Counted from the stretch's first letter, positions 11,770 through 24,200 are shown. The stretch is DNA of 64,000 nucleotides from Candidula unifasciata (GCA_905116865.2 CAJHNH020005990.1:186001-250000); one strand, 5' to 3'. Program-made: numbers and translations. Notes: generated by a model from the letters alone, not told the origin.

Positions 11770-13116
11770 TGGCGCGGTGATTTCGGTCACAGGCATGAGG
11801 GAAAGTTAAGTCTGATGTGATGTGTATCAGGAGATATTCCGTACCCCACTCTGGCGCCAGTCCTTCACTGTTCTGGTTCTACGGAACCTCATGCAAGACT
11901 CCTGCTGCACGTCCCCGTCGTGCGCCACGGATAATGTCTCAAATGAGCATAAACAGAGTTGGCAGGGGATCTCGGAGCTGGCGGCCCCTAGAGGTGTAGT
12001 GTCCTTTCTGGCTCTCACCATCCCGCTCCCAAACGCATGGGTGAAAAGTCTAACAAAACTCATTCGGAACACGACTAAGGATTGCTTGCCAAATGTACCA
12101 TCAAATGACAACTCTCGGTTAAAATTCAGGAGCGAATGGAAAACTGTGCTGCTGAGACTCAACCCTGACCAAGAGATTTACCCGCAGCCAAGACGAGTAA
12201 CATCTCTTGTGGGCGATTTCTCGCAGCAAGATCCTACCTACATACATCCTCTGTCAATCCTCAGTGTCGTCGTCACCGCGCTGAGGTACACCACGGCAGC
12301 AACATTTCATCTGCTGGCCATGAAATAATGTCCGACAAAGTTAAACCCCACGGCACACATGCAAGCTCAAAGTCTGACGATCATATTTCGTACAGATTAG
12401 GAAAAAGTCCAAATGTCCGTATCCACTGGTCCCACTCGCCTGAGTGTTGGGACCAAACAGGTGAAGCCACGCCTGACGTATTTTGCTTCCCCATTCTGTC
12501 GTGCTAAGGGCACAGCTGAAACAACGTTAAGGGTGTCTAACGTACGATGAAAAAGAATGTACCTATTTGTGTGGCCACAAAAGTCCTGAACCTGCGGGCT
12601 GCTCCCCGCCGATCTCCGGAGAGCGCAGCCTTGTAGCGCGGGAAGCTCAATACACGGTTGTGAGGTTAAGCAGTGACGATTCCTTGGGTGAGCCCAGAAC
12701 CAGAGCATCATGTGTCGGCTCTGCATTTATGGAAGCCTCCTTGGATGGCGGGGAATGCCCATGATCTGCCCCTGCCTTTCCTTGAGGGCTGACAATTCTA
12801 CCTAGGGCTGCCTTAAGGAGGATATTCCGGGGACCACACCTGTTAAAGGTCAAAGAGGACACCACACAAATGAGGCAACATCTCGACCCACACAAAACAA
12901 TGGCCACAGTCAACCTAGAAATAGGCTTGACGTCTTCCCTCGAAGTCGGAGTACATCTGCCGGAGAGGCGGGGAATGAGAACTGCAAACAAATAAGCCAG
13001 TAAAACAGATGTACACGCAAAACTCAGGTCAAGGTAAAAGCCAAAAGTCCATTTGGATGAACAACTGCGACTTACCGCCAGAATTCACAGCCGGTGAAGA
13101 AGAAGAAGAAGAATAG
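11770..13116 (+). mobile_element. Retroposed 1.35-kb unit ending in a SINE-A tail, 9-bp target duplication
   Basis: Inserted in the transposase. ggataaatg occurs at 11761-11769 and 13117-13125, and the Tigger frame resumes exactly after the second copy. The last ~190 bp (12930-13116) are a SINE-A 3' region ending in (gaa)n. The upstream 1.1 kb is GC-richer and matches no SINE-A copy here. It holds a 168-residue frame (11822-12328) that I do not recognise. Confidence 0.7.
11822..12328 (+). CDS. Hypothetical reading frame inside the retroposed unit
   Basis: A 168-residue open frame starting MYQEIFRTPLWRQSF. No domain is recognised and composition is not distinctive; the opposite strand also has a 111-residue open frame. 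It may be a captured transcript or chance. Confidence 0.2.
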   Translation: MYQEIFRTPLWRQSFTVLVLRNLMQDSCCTSPSCATDNVSNEHKQSWQGISELAAPRGVVSFLALTIPLPNAWVKSLTKLIRNTTKDCLPNVPSNDNSRLKFRSEWKTVLLRLNPDQEIYPQPRRVTSLVGDFSQQDPTYIHPLSILSVVVTALRYTTAATFHLLAMK

Positions 13117-13130
13117 GGATAAATGAAAAG

Positions 13131-14065
13131 CAATTGCAAGGTGACACTTATTAATGAGAACATCGTTTGTGAGAAGGCAAAAATGATTTTCTCCGACCTT
13201 ATTAAGAAGATGCCAGGATCATCAACGGCCGAAGAAGATGAAGTATTTAAGGGAAGCGGTGGTTAGTTCAAGAGGAGAACCAGCATCCACAGTGTTCTGA
13301 GGCACGGTGAAGCAGCAAGTTCCGACACAAAAGCAGCAGAGAACTTCGTCGGCGATTTCAAGAAGCTTGTAGATTCTGAAGGTAACTTGCTGCAACAGGT
13401 TTTTAATTGTGATGAAACAGGTCTCTTCTGGAAAAAGATGCTGAAGTAAATGCATATAACAACAGAGGAGAATGCATTGCCCGGCCACATGCCAATCAAA
13501 GACTGTCTCACGATCCTGTTTTGTGCCAATGCAAGCGGCGACTGAAAATAAAATTGCTGCTTGTTTACCACTCCACGAGCCTTCAATAAATGCAAAATCC
13601 AGAAGAGCATGGTAAATGTCATGTGGAGGTCCAACAGGAAGGCTTGGGTGAGTGGATCAAGGAAGTGTTTGGTCCTTCCGTGAAAAAAATATTTGCTTGA
13701 GATGAAACTGCCACTCCATGTCTTGCTTTTTATGGATAACGCTCCTGCCCATCCTACAGGCCTATAAGATGACCTGCCTAAAGAATTTAAGTTCATCAAG
13801 ATCCAGTTTCTGCCTCCCAACACCACTCCGTTACTCCAGCAAATAGACCAGCAAGTTATTTCTAACTTTAAGAAGCTATTCACTAAAGCACTCTTCGAGC
13901 ATAGTTTTCAGGTGACTGAAGGGACCAACCTCACTCTCAAAGAGTTTTGGAAAAATCACTTCCACATCGTTGACTGCCTCAGGATGATCGACAAGGCATG
14001 GGAAGGGGTTACCAAGAGAGCCCTAACTTCTGCTTGGAAGAAGCTTTGGCTCTCCTTAACAATAT
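13131..14065 (+). pseudogene. Tigger transposase catalytic part, degenerate
   Basis: It can be read in short open pieces separated by stops (after FKGSGG, after WKKM and after CANASGD). All three DDE-type acidic regions are still visible. It was cut from the N-terminal piece by the 11770-13116 insertion. Confidence 0.85.
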
Positions 14066-14689
14066 GTAAATAATTTTGTTTGAATAAACGTTATACATAA
14101 CATTTTGTGAGTATTTTTTCGCCATGGAACGCATTATTGTAATTTACATTAATTTATATGAGAAAAATTGTTTCGCATAACGAGTGTTTCACTTTACGAG
14201 TCTGATTCTGGAACGAATTATGCTCGTTAAGGGAGGTTCCACTGTACTTTGTCACCTTTTCTATTTTTATCGACAGTAGACTGGGTTAGATTATGATTAT
14301 GAAGACAGCAACTGCTAATGCCATGAATGAAATTCAGTGGACGCCTTCAAAATAATAGCTTCTGGATCTGTACTTCATTGATGATTATTTTAAAATTCTT
14401 CCGATTACCGGTCCCATATTATTCACTGCGAAAAACATCCCTTTGAGAGCCTCATAAGGTTATGCAGTAAAAACATTTAGGCCATCTTCATTAGTTACCA
14501 CTTCTGCCATTATTGCTCGATAGATAGCAATATTTAGACGTTGAGCTAAGCCCTGTGGAAAGGTATAGTTTTTTTATCCATTGAAGCGTCGTGGGGAGGA
14601 AATATATTTTGATCCATTGTTTAAGCGTCGAAGGGAGTAGTAGTTTTTGATCCATTTAAGCGCTGTGGGGAGAAATAGTTTTTGATCCA

Positions 14690-16112
14690 CTGTTCACCTT
14701 ACCCATGACTCCCCTTGTGGGTTCCAGGGCCACATGTTTGAGAGAGAGAGAAAATATAGATCCACTGTTCACCTTACCTGTGACTCCCTTTGTGGGTTCC
14801 AGGGCCACATGTTTGAGAGAGAGAAAAAAAATAGATCCACTGTTCACCTTACCCGTGACTTTCCTTGTGGGTTTCAGGGCCACATGTTTGAGAGAGAGAA
14901 AAAATATAGATCCACTGTTCACCTTACCCGTGACTCCCCTTGTGGGTTCCAGGGCCACGTGTTTGAGAGAGAGAAAATATAGATCCACTGTTCACCTTAC
15001 CCGTGACTCCCCTTGTGGGTACCAGGGCCACATGTTTGAGAGAGAGAAAAAAAATAGATCCACTGTTCACCTTACCCGTGACTCCCCTTGTGGGTTCCAG
15101 GGCCACATGTTTGAGAGAGAGAAAAAAAATAGACCCACTGTTCACCTTACCCGTGACTCCCCTTGTGGGTTCCAGGGCCACATGTTTGAGAGAGAGAGAA
15201 AAAATAGATCCACTGTTCACCTTACCTGTGACTCCCTTTGTGGGTTCCAGGGCCACATGTTTGAGAGAGAGAGAAAATATAGATCCACTGTTCACCTTAC
15301 TCGTGACTCCCCTTGTGGGTTCCAGGGCCACATGTTTGAGAGAGAGAAAAAAAAATAGATCCACTGTTCACCTTATCCGTGACTTTCCTTGTGGGTTCCA
15401 GGGCCACATGTTTCAGAGAGAGAAAAAAAATAGATCCACTGTTCACCTTACCCGTGACTCCCCTTGTGAGTTCCAGGGCCACATGTTTGAGAGAGAGAAA
15501 AAAAATAGATCCACTGTTCACCTTACCCGTGACTCCCCTTGTGAGTTCCAGGACCACATGTTTGAGAGAGAGAAAGAAAATAGATCCACTGTTCACCTTA
15601 CCCGTGACTCCCCTTGTGGGTTCCAGGGCCACATGTTTGAGAGAGAGAAAGAAAATAGATCCACTGTTCACCTTACCCGTGACTCCCCTTGTGAGTTCCA
15701 GGGCCACATGTTTGAGAGAGAGAGAAAATATAGATCCACTGTTCACCGTACCCGTGACTCCCCTTGTGGGTTCCAGGGCCACATGTTTGAGAGAGAGAAA
15801 AAAAAATAGATCCACTGTTCACCTTACCCGTGACTCCCCTTGTGAGTTCCAGGGCCACATGTTTGAGAGAGAGAAAAAATATAGATCCACTGTTCACCTT
15901 ACCCGTGACTCCCCTTGTGGGTTCCAGGACCGCATGTTTGAGAGAGAGAAAAAAAATAGATCCACTGTTCACCTTACCCGTGACTCCCCTTGTGGGTTCC
16001 AGGGCCACATGTTTGAGAGAGAGAAAAAATATAGATCCACTGTTCACCTTACCCGTGACTCCCCTTGTGGGTTCCAGGGCCACATGTTTGAGAGAGAGAA
16101 AAAAATAGATCC
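14690..16112. repeat. ~75-bp minisatellite, about 19 copies
   Basis: Each monomer runs gatccactgttcacctta, ccgtgactccccttgtggg, ttccagggccacatgtttga, then gagagag and an A run. Lengths vary by 1-3 bp in the purine run. The words gggttccagggcc and atagatccactg are those of the SINE-A/B head. SINE-B sequence continues directly after the last copy (ctgccatctagaaagcatct...). Confidence 0.95.
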
Positions 16113-16275
16113 ACTGCCATCTAGAAAGCATCTTGTGAATGGTGACTAATTTGGACTTAGCTGAAATCGGATGTGTTGGAACAAAAGGTGCAGAAATCAC
16201 AGCCTAGCTTTTATCCACAACACTGTGCCAACCACCCTTTCAAGGGCGAGTGAAAAGAAAGAAGATTACCTACCC
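16113..16275 (+). mobile_element. SINE-B body following the satellite
   Basis: ctgaaatcggatgtgttgg, cagcctagctttta and accctttcaagggcg are followed by a purine tail. The same order is found at 34330-34480. Confidence 0.6.
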
Positions 16276-17020
16276 ATGACATGACCATTGAGCATCTCAC
16301 CTAGCTGTAAACCACAAAACATAGCGAAAGGTGCAGATATGGCAGCCTAGCTATAAACCACAACAAAACATCTGACTGAAACAATTTCAGAACTTCAGCC
16401 TCAGAAAGACGCATTCTGCGACCTGTACTTGTGGTTGAAACATTGGTATTCATGGCACTCTTAGAAACTTAGACACAAACTTAGAAAATGCAATGTTGAA
16501 AAAAATTTCACTGTTATTTCTATCAAATTGTGCTCATGTTTCTTAGGCTAGGAAATGAAACTAAAAGGATTTCGGCAGAGTGACTTTCCCTGAATTGTTT
16601 AGTCGTAAATCTGAACATTAGAAACTGGTACGGAGGTGTGTGTGTGAAACAAAATGTATGGGACACACGATCGACGATGACACCGTTGTTTGGGCAAAAC
16701 AGACCTTCTCAAACAATTCTCACACGGTTGCTTCGGCTGTAAAGAGTTAAGGGCTGATAAAAAAAAATTTCACTTGGCGTGGAGTCGAACACCGGTCACC
16801 CGCGTGACAGGTAAAATACTTAAAACTGGACTACCAAAGACTCGAGAATTTGGTTTAAATGAAATTATATAGTAAGGCAAAGCATAGTTTGCAGTGTTCC
16901 TATTTTATATTTTTAAATATATGACTTCCTGAGGCCCTGGAAGATTTTTTTTTAACAGTGAATAATTTGGACCGGTATTCGGAAGAGTGCCATTATTTGT
17001 CTTCTCTCCCACTTACAGAA
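16276..17020. other. Non-coding, with a second partial SINE-B repeat
   Basis: 16300-16360 repeats the cctagctgtaaaccacaa word of SINE-B. No coding is recognised. The tRNA-like segment is listed separately. Confidence 0.4.
16773..16839 (-). pseudogene. tRNA-Asp-like pseudogene or SINE head
   Basis: The minus strand contains acctgtcacgcgggtgacc, the anticodon arm and variable loop of tRNA-Asp with a GTC anticodon. It is followed by a B-box-like ggtgttcgactcc. The acceptor stem and D arm pair poorly and no CCA-adjacent fold is convincing, so it is a relic. Confidence 0.5.
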
Positions 17021-17149
17021 TCATATGTAAGATAAATTAAAAATGTTTGATACAAGATCACAACAAATAGGTCTAAAACCCATAAAGGAACAACATGGAT
17101 AATGCGAATAAATCAGGCAAATAGTAATGTGGTTTTTTTTAATGGTATC

Positions 17150-17740
17150 CCACTCCAAGACGTGGAAGCATACACCTTTTTTGGGCAATAAATGTAGATA
17201 AAGACTGGGGAACTTATAGCGATATTAAAAGCCTAGAGGCACTTTCATTGCACTATAAATTTTCTGGAGGTCAGAAGAAATTATAACTAATACTAAACTT
17301 AAAATTGTTAATTCTGATGTCAGATGAGTACTTTTTTATGTGGGGCGGAAATATGGAGAACAACTAAAGCAGTTACGAATAGACTACAAAGATTCAATAA
17401 CTGATGCCTGTGCAGAATAGAGGGAATTAAATGGTATGATAGAATTACTAACGTTCAGCTTTGGGGGAGAACTAAACAGGTTCCAGTGGACCAAGAGGTG
17501 AAGAAAAGACGCTGGTATTGGATAGGACACACATTGAGAAAACCATAGAACAATTTAACTAGAAAATTCTATGCACTGGAACCTAGACGGGCATAAATAA
17601 AGGCATAACTTGGTGTGTTGTTTGGGGGTTAGAAGGCAGAAGAAAAAGTACCAGAGGACAGTTAAATTAGTTCTAAATCAGTGCATGATGAGTTCGGTGG
17701 TACCCAAAGAGCTAAGGGTGACTGCAGAATAAGAAGAACC
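17150..17740 (+). mobile_element. LINE C-terminal fragment, degenerate
   Basis: The plus strand reads in shifted frames: [32 protein letters not shown] and [14 protein letters not shown], the segment after the reverse transcriptase of LINEs. It lies just upstream of RNase Z exon 1. Confidence 0.7.
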
Positions 17741-17865
17741 AGTAAACAGCATTCATGATCTAACAGAAGTTGTCCTTTTTCTCCATATTTCAGAAACAAA
17801 ACTTGCAAGCTTCAACAACCCACTTTTCAGTATTTAGTCAAGTTTATGAAATATAACCAGAATCA

Positions 17866-18299
17866 ATGAGTGCTGGACTTTGTAAATCGCAACTTGTTTT
17901 CAAGACTAGTAAAGTGTTATTTTATAATTCAGAAAGACTTCTTTCATGCTGGAAAAGAAAGAGCCATGGAATTTTTGCAGGTGCTTGTACAAAATGCCAG
18001 CTAGTCTCACTACCTCTGGTTCAGCTGAGGAGGTGTACAGTTTCTTCTCCAACTTTTGCCATTCCAAAAATGAGTGAGCCGCAGACTAAACATGAGGATG
18101 TGCGTATGCCTAAAGAGGCACAGCAGTACAGCGTTGGAGAAGAAAACGGTTGGCTAAACATTGGACAGTACAGTATCTTTGCCTGGTCTATATCTGGAGT
18201 GGAGAGCTGTGTGGTTGTCAAATGTGAGGATGTACAGGTGACTTTCGACATGGGCGTTGCTGTACCAGAGAGTGTGAAGTCACCGTGTGTCTTTATCAC
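17866..18299 (+). CDS. RNase Z exon 1 (presequence and N-terminal beta domain)
   Basis: Encodes residues 1-144 plus two bases of codon 145. It starts at ATG 17866 and ends before the donor gtaaga at 18300, leaving the split Thr codon of the HGHIDH motif. A polypyrimidine stretch followed by cag ends at 17793, so the mRNA may acquire this exon by splicing from an upstream UTR exon. The internal ATG at 18070 (residue 69, MSEPQTKHED) begins the part that looks like folded enzyme. Confidence 0.82.
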
Positions 18300-21200
18300 G
18301 TAAGATACTTGTATTTGTGTTTTATGTTTGCTTACAGTTATGATGAAAGTATAGAGATGGATGTGTATGTGCAGAATGCATTATAGTACGCATGTGTGCA
18401 GTATGTTTTAGACATATTTAATTAGGAACCTTTGTTGGGTTGTGGTCTAATACAGGGCTGTTCAACTAACTTTACTCAGGGGCCAGCATTGTGAAAATAG
18501 GGATCCTCACAGGCTGCACCATAGAAATATCATTAATGCACTAGGTATGGCAATAATCCATGGCCCATTTGCCGGTCTTTATTGGCCAGATTTGGCCCAT
18601 GGGCTCCCAGTTAAATAGTCCTGCTCTCATATATGATTCTTCTTCTTCTCTTCCACCTTGTACCTTAGCAAAGTGTCGAGGGGAGATGTCATCATCATTT
18701 AGCAGGTCCTTTGCAGAATGTTGCTCTCATCACAGTCTGCCTGTAAGAAACTCGGTCTCTCACCAGTTCTCCCTCCTCATGTACTTTCATACTCAAGGAG
18801 TAACTTATATCCTGTGCCCATCTTCATGTCTGTCGGCCCCTGCCCTTCCTTCCTGGTACCATGCCTTCTATAATTTTTTCCAATCCGTCTAGGTGCTTGA
18901 TATGACCAAAATATTTCAGCTTCCGAGACAGGATGCTGTTTATTAGCCAGTCTTCCTTGATGTTCAGATCTTTCAAGATGTCAATATTTCTCCTCTTCTT
19001 TGTCCAAGATATTCTGAAAATCTTTCTCTAGCATTTCAGCTCAAAAGCCCCTATTCTCTTTCTTAAGGACTGAGAGATAGTCCACGACTCACATCCGTAT
19101 GAAGCCACAGGAAAGAGGGGGGAGATGTAACATTCATTAATGAGCTCTGTCAGGAGCACTATTAAGATTGATGTTCATTTCTGTAAGGATGTTCTTAATG
19201 CCATCACTTCATCTTTTCTGAGGTCTTCCGCTCACTCTATACCCGTTGTAGCGTTTCAGTGTGGCTCGCTATGGCAGATAGTACCAAGGCATTCTTGTTA
19301 GGTGTCTTTGATGACCTGTAAGACTGGCTTTATTCATAGCATTTGTCTCATTTCATTTTCTGTCTTTCCTTGAAACTCCTGCAGCTCTTCTGAGGCATTT
19401 CATCTCTGTTGTCACAATTTTATGATCATTAGAGGATGTAAGTGTTCACGTTTGGCACAGATAGCATAGTGTTGGCCAAAAAATAGTTCTGATAAGATTC
19501 ACTTTAGTTACTCGGCATATATGCTTGTGTTTCAACAGGGGAGATAGTTGGCCCATTACTTGATTAGCTTTGGCACATCTCGAGCTAATTTATCTGTCCA
19601 GTTTTTTTAAATCCAACAGCTCAACCTTGAAACATTAACGGTTTCTCCAGCCAGTCAGCATGCAGTCCAGTACTGATAAAAACAACTACGTCGTTACTTA
19701 ATAATTATCCAGCCGTCCCGCTGAGCTAAAGTATCAGCGTAAGTCATCCTGCTTGCTTCAGAAATGGCAGTAGTGCTGCAGCACTGAATTTCTCTGTGGG
19801 ATCCAGGGTAAATCTTCCCTTAAGATGAGTCACACTAGGACATCAATGTCCATCTCCTTGGACTTCTCGACTGGGAATCCATCGTACGCATAACACATCT
19901 CTTTTAAGGCTCAGCATTGAGCTGATATTCATAGTGAGATCCTGTGGTAAAATCCTCCTCTGGGATCCACCATACCGGACCACATATCCGCCTGCCTGAA
20001 CTTTGTAGCTGCAACTCCTCTAGATTCAATCACCTAACAACAATACGCAACGCTAATGACATCTTAATTGCCTAGTCAGTATTGGTGTGTTTTAGTACAT
20101 AATCTGCACACGACAGTAACTTTAGTCATTCTCTAAATATTCAACCCTCAAGGTGATAAATGCTCTTCATTCACCCCCTCATCTTCATCCTATCATCAGA
20201 AGCTGGTGTTAACCCTTGTTGGCCACAATAAGAAAAACAACTGGGGCATGCTACAGCAACTGGACAAGTTAGTATCTCCATACTGGTTCAGGGGCCCTAT
20301 TTGGGGAGGGGGGGGGGGGGTAATAGATCTACTTCTTCCCCACCCCCAAACCCCCACAATAAGCATGCCCCAAAAGTCTACTAATTAGGAGTGTCTCCTT
20401 CAGAGTCAGAGTGCATCAGATTGAGAGGCATAAACCCAACAGTCTGCATACAGATAAGCCAGATTTGTAATATGGATGTGCACGCAGAACTCAAATTCTG
20501 GAACAAGACTATAGTTGAGAAGTGGATGAACAACCAGAACCTTCCACCAGGGTTTACAGCCGGTGAACTTAAAGGAGGAGGAGAACAAATTAGTAAAAAC
20601 AGAGATAAAGAAAGACAGACTGAGAGAAGATTCTAACTTCAGCATACGTTTGTATCAGGTTAATTTCCTCAGTCTTGTCAATCAATCATTCAGATGCTGT
20701 ATCCGCAATAAAGGCCGACTGCAGTGTATCAACATCATATTCTTGTCTTTCGACCTGGATGTTTGCTCTCCCAGACGTTTGTCCATCTCTTATGTTATCC
20801 TCCCATCTGTATCACTGGCTGCTTCTTGCTCACTTGCCTTCAACTTCTCCCTCCATTATGATTTGTATGAGAGTTTTATCTTTATTGTGACCAAAATGTT
20901 TGATAAATCTCTTTCATGTATCTAGATCTTTTGTTTACTTCTAGACATGGCCATATTGATCACATAGCTGCTATCACTAGTCATGTAGCTAAAAGGGAGC
21001 TTTTTGGAATGAAACCAGCCCGCTACTATGTACCACCCAACTTGGTTCAGCCATTGCTCACAGTCTTACGAACTCATTTTGAGATGGCTCAGACTCCAGA
21101 ACTGTTGAGCAGTGCCAACATACAACCTATTGTCGAAGGAGATGTAGCGAGGGTAAGTTAGTAAACATGCTGTAGACTGGGAGAGAGAGTTAGATTGTTG

Positions 21201-24200
21201 TTGTTGTTATCGATCCAGCGGCGCATGAGCTTGCGCCCTTTGGCCCAATGCCATGTAGTGGAATTTGCATGTTTTCACAAGCTGTTCTTTTCCTCCGTAC
21301 AAGGTGTTCCACTTGTCTGGTTTCGGAGAGAGTAGCATTCTTCTAGTCTCGCTGAGTTTTGGGCACTCAAAGAGATGGTGTTCAACAGTTTCGTAGGGGT
21401 AGTTACATAGCTCGCACTCTGGGGAGGGTTGTGGCTGTATTCTGTTTAGATGTCCACTGAGTGGAGTATGTTGTGTTCTAAGTCTGAAGATGGTGGCCTG
21501 GTCCTTTCTTGTTAGATGATTAATGCTGTCATTAAGATCAGAGCCAGCCATATGTCTATAAACCTCTCTTCCAGTGTCTCCCATTGCCCATCTGTTCAAC
21601 CAAGTCTCTTTGTTTATAGCTCTTATAAGTGTTTTTGCTGTCTGTAGGGTTGTCGCTGTAGGTGGTTGTTCTTGTGTTGCTCCTTTCTTTGCCAGTCTGT
21701 CAGCTCTGTCATTACCTGGTGTGCCGGAGTGGCCTGGAATCCACTGCATCACTATTCTGATGTATGAGGTAAGCTGATCAGCATCCAGGATGATCTTGGC
21801 TATGTCAGTTCTGCAGTGTTCACTGCCCTCCAGAGTTTGAAGGGCAGACATTGAATCTGTGAAGATGACAACATTTTGGGCCTTTGAAGGGTAAACATCC
21901 ATTATAGTCTTTAGGTGGTATTCAGCTGTTTTCAGTGCAATTATTTCAGCTTCATAATTTGAGCAGAATTCCCAGCATGCATCAAAAAATCTCTTCACCA
22001 GATCTATCGGGATAACCTATATAGATTCCGTAACCTGCTTTAATGGTAGATTTAAATGCAGATCCATCAGTATAAACATGTATCCATTCTTGGGGGTAAG
22101 AATCAACTGTCTTTAGTGATGAGTTCATAAGAGCGATTGGGTCGGACTGTTTGGTTTCCTCGCCTACCAATTTAGTTTGGACTTCTGGAGCTTTAAAGCG
22201 AGCATGTGGTGATAGGTTTCTTGCAACATTCTGAATGCCTTGACGTCTTTCTAGGAGGTGGTATCTGTCCTGAATTTCATTAACACAGTGTAAAACCGAT
22301 TTGTGCTTTATTCTTTGTTTGTATTCCCAGTTTTCTACAAGGTGTCTATTGGGATGGTTACGATTCATTCTAACGCATCTTTTATAAATGTCTAAAGTGG
22401 CTTTTTCTCTCCGCAACTGGAGGGGTTCCACATTTGTATTGATTTCACAGGCAGCAGTTGAAGTAGGCCGCATGTCTCCGCAGATTAACCGGAGGGCATT
22501 ATTTTGTACTCTGTCAAGAGTCTCTAGGTTAGTTTTGGAGCAGGCTGTAAGCAGTGAGTTGTTGTACTCTATCATAGAGCGAACATATCCAAGATATAAG
22601 CCTCTCCGAGTTTTCTTGTCTGATCCCCATGCTGTACCTGCAAGTCTCTTTAATAACTGTAACCGCCTCAATGCCTTATTCCTTACGTTTTTAATATGGT
22701 TCTTGAGTGTTAGATAAGACTTCAGTTCAGGGCTATTCAACTGGCGGGCCCATGGGCCAAATCTGTCCTGGGGAGGCCTAGCAAGTGTCCTGCGGATCAG
22801 TGCCGTGACCCGCGGATCATTGTCATTTGTATTGTAATAATGATCTTTCTTTGCTGGAGTTCTGGCTCGTGACGATACACATTTTCAGAAATGTTGGCCC
22901 TTGACTAAGCTTGGTTGAATAGCCCTGTTTTAGTTGATGCAGTATGCAGTATTGTGTTTCTGATCATTGCGTTGGTGTGTGTTGACAGTAAAAGACATGG
23001 AGGACAGATTACCAATCTAGACTTAATCCTGGTCAGTCCACATGTTCTGTGCTCTGCAGTGGGATTAACTTCATCGCACCAGGTTTACCTCTTATGGCTC
23101 GGTCTTAATCTGCATCTAAACCACAACTAAATAAGCCATTTCCCTTCATCACTATCTTTTATCCCCCAAAATACAGAAAAAAATTCAGAACTTATTTTAT
23201 AACTTTGACTCCTTCCACAGTTAATACAGCACACCAGTCAGGTATTGAAATCGATTACAAAGAAAATGATATCACAGATTTTCAATATTTTGGCTGAGTA
23301 GTGAAAACACTGGTGACTACAAATGAAGTCAGAAAAGGTCTTGCCATATATTCAAGGGGTCATGACCTGAAAAAGGTTGGAGACCACTGCTCTAAAGAAA
23401 AGGTAACACCAGTATGTATAGAAGAAGGCATGCTGTAGAAGCTGTTGGATCAGAAGAGCAGTGCTTTATCTGTTAGGGCTTTCCTCCTGGATCAGCTGCC
23501 AGCCAAGGCTAAACTGAAAACTGTATGCATTAGTCACCTGATATTCATCACTGTTTCCTTACTTTGCTGAACACATACAAATTAATGCAAATTGTCTCCA
23601 CAGCTCAACAGTCATTATTTTGTAAAGGCTTTCCCCACAATTCACCGGATTAGTAGTCAGGGTTATATTGTGTACAAGGAGGAGAAAACTCTGAAAGAAG
23701 AGTATAGAGGCAAGGAAGGATTTGAAGTTGCGGCCCTTCACAGGAATGGTGTTGATATTCACAACATTACAATCACTCCAGAAATTGCATATTGTGGTAA
23801 GTACTCATGTGGATATAGAGTTTACAATCTGGTCAAGTTTTTTCTGTCTGCCTGCAGCCACTTTAACCCCCTTTCAGTATAATATTAGCAAGAGCTTTTT
23901 CAAGCAGGGTTTTAACTCTTTGAGTCCAGGGGGTTTAGCATCACAGGCCCAGGGGGTAGTAAGAAAAAGTAATAAAATCGGCACATCATGCGTTCATTGG
24001 GCTTCTAGGTAGGAACCTTAGAGCGTATGATGCGTTCCTTGGGACTCAAAGAGTTAATAATTGGGTTGAGTATTACAAAAATAATTGTTTGCCGTCTCTA
24101 CAATGAAGCTTGGCCACAGCATGTCCACTGATATCTTTTGGGATATTACCTGGCGAGGCTGCACTCTCTTCCAGGGTGCAACCATAAATCAGTAGATCTT

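Larger units (their letters stand above)
11091..14244 (+). mobile_element. Tigger/pogo-type DNA transposon, full length but inactive
   Basis: Terminal inverted repeats cagtagaacctcgcttaac (left) and ggttccactg at the right end are flanked by TA at 11089-11090 and 14245-14246. Transposase remnants are a psq/CENP-B-type helix-turn-helix at 11444-11640 (LARTYNRSTSTICTILKD), then at 13130-14060 KMPGSSTAEEDEVFKG, VFNCDETGLFWKK (first Asp), LLFMDNAPAHP (second Asp), FLPPNTTPLLQQIDQ (third Asp region) and KEFWKNHFHIVDC. Several stop codons, a local duplication at 11640-11695 and a 1.35-kb insertion break the frame. Confidence 0.9.

Noticed and set aside
13263..13883. 206-residue minus-strand frame
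   Set aside because: It is the shadow of the degenerate Tigger transposase on the plus strand, which carries the recognisable motifs.
14656..16200. Chains of overlapping frames of 110-268 residues in the ~75-bp array
   Set aside because: All are translations of the satellite. Indels in the purine run shift the frame from copy to copy, so there is no protein constraint.
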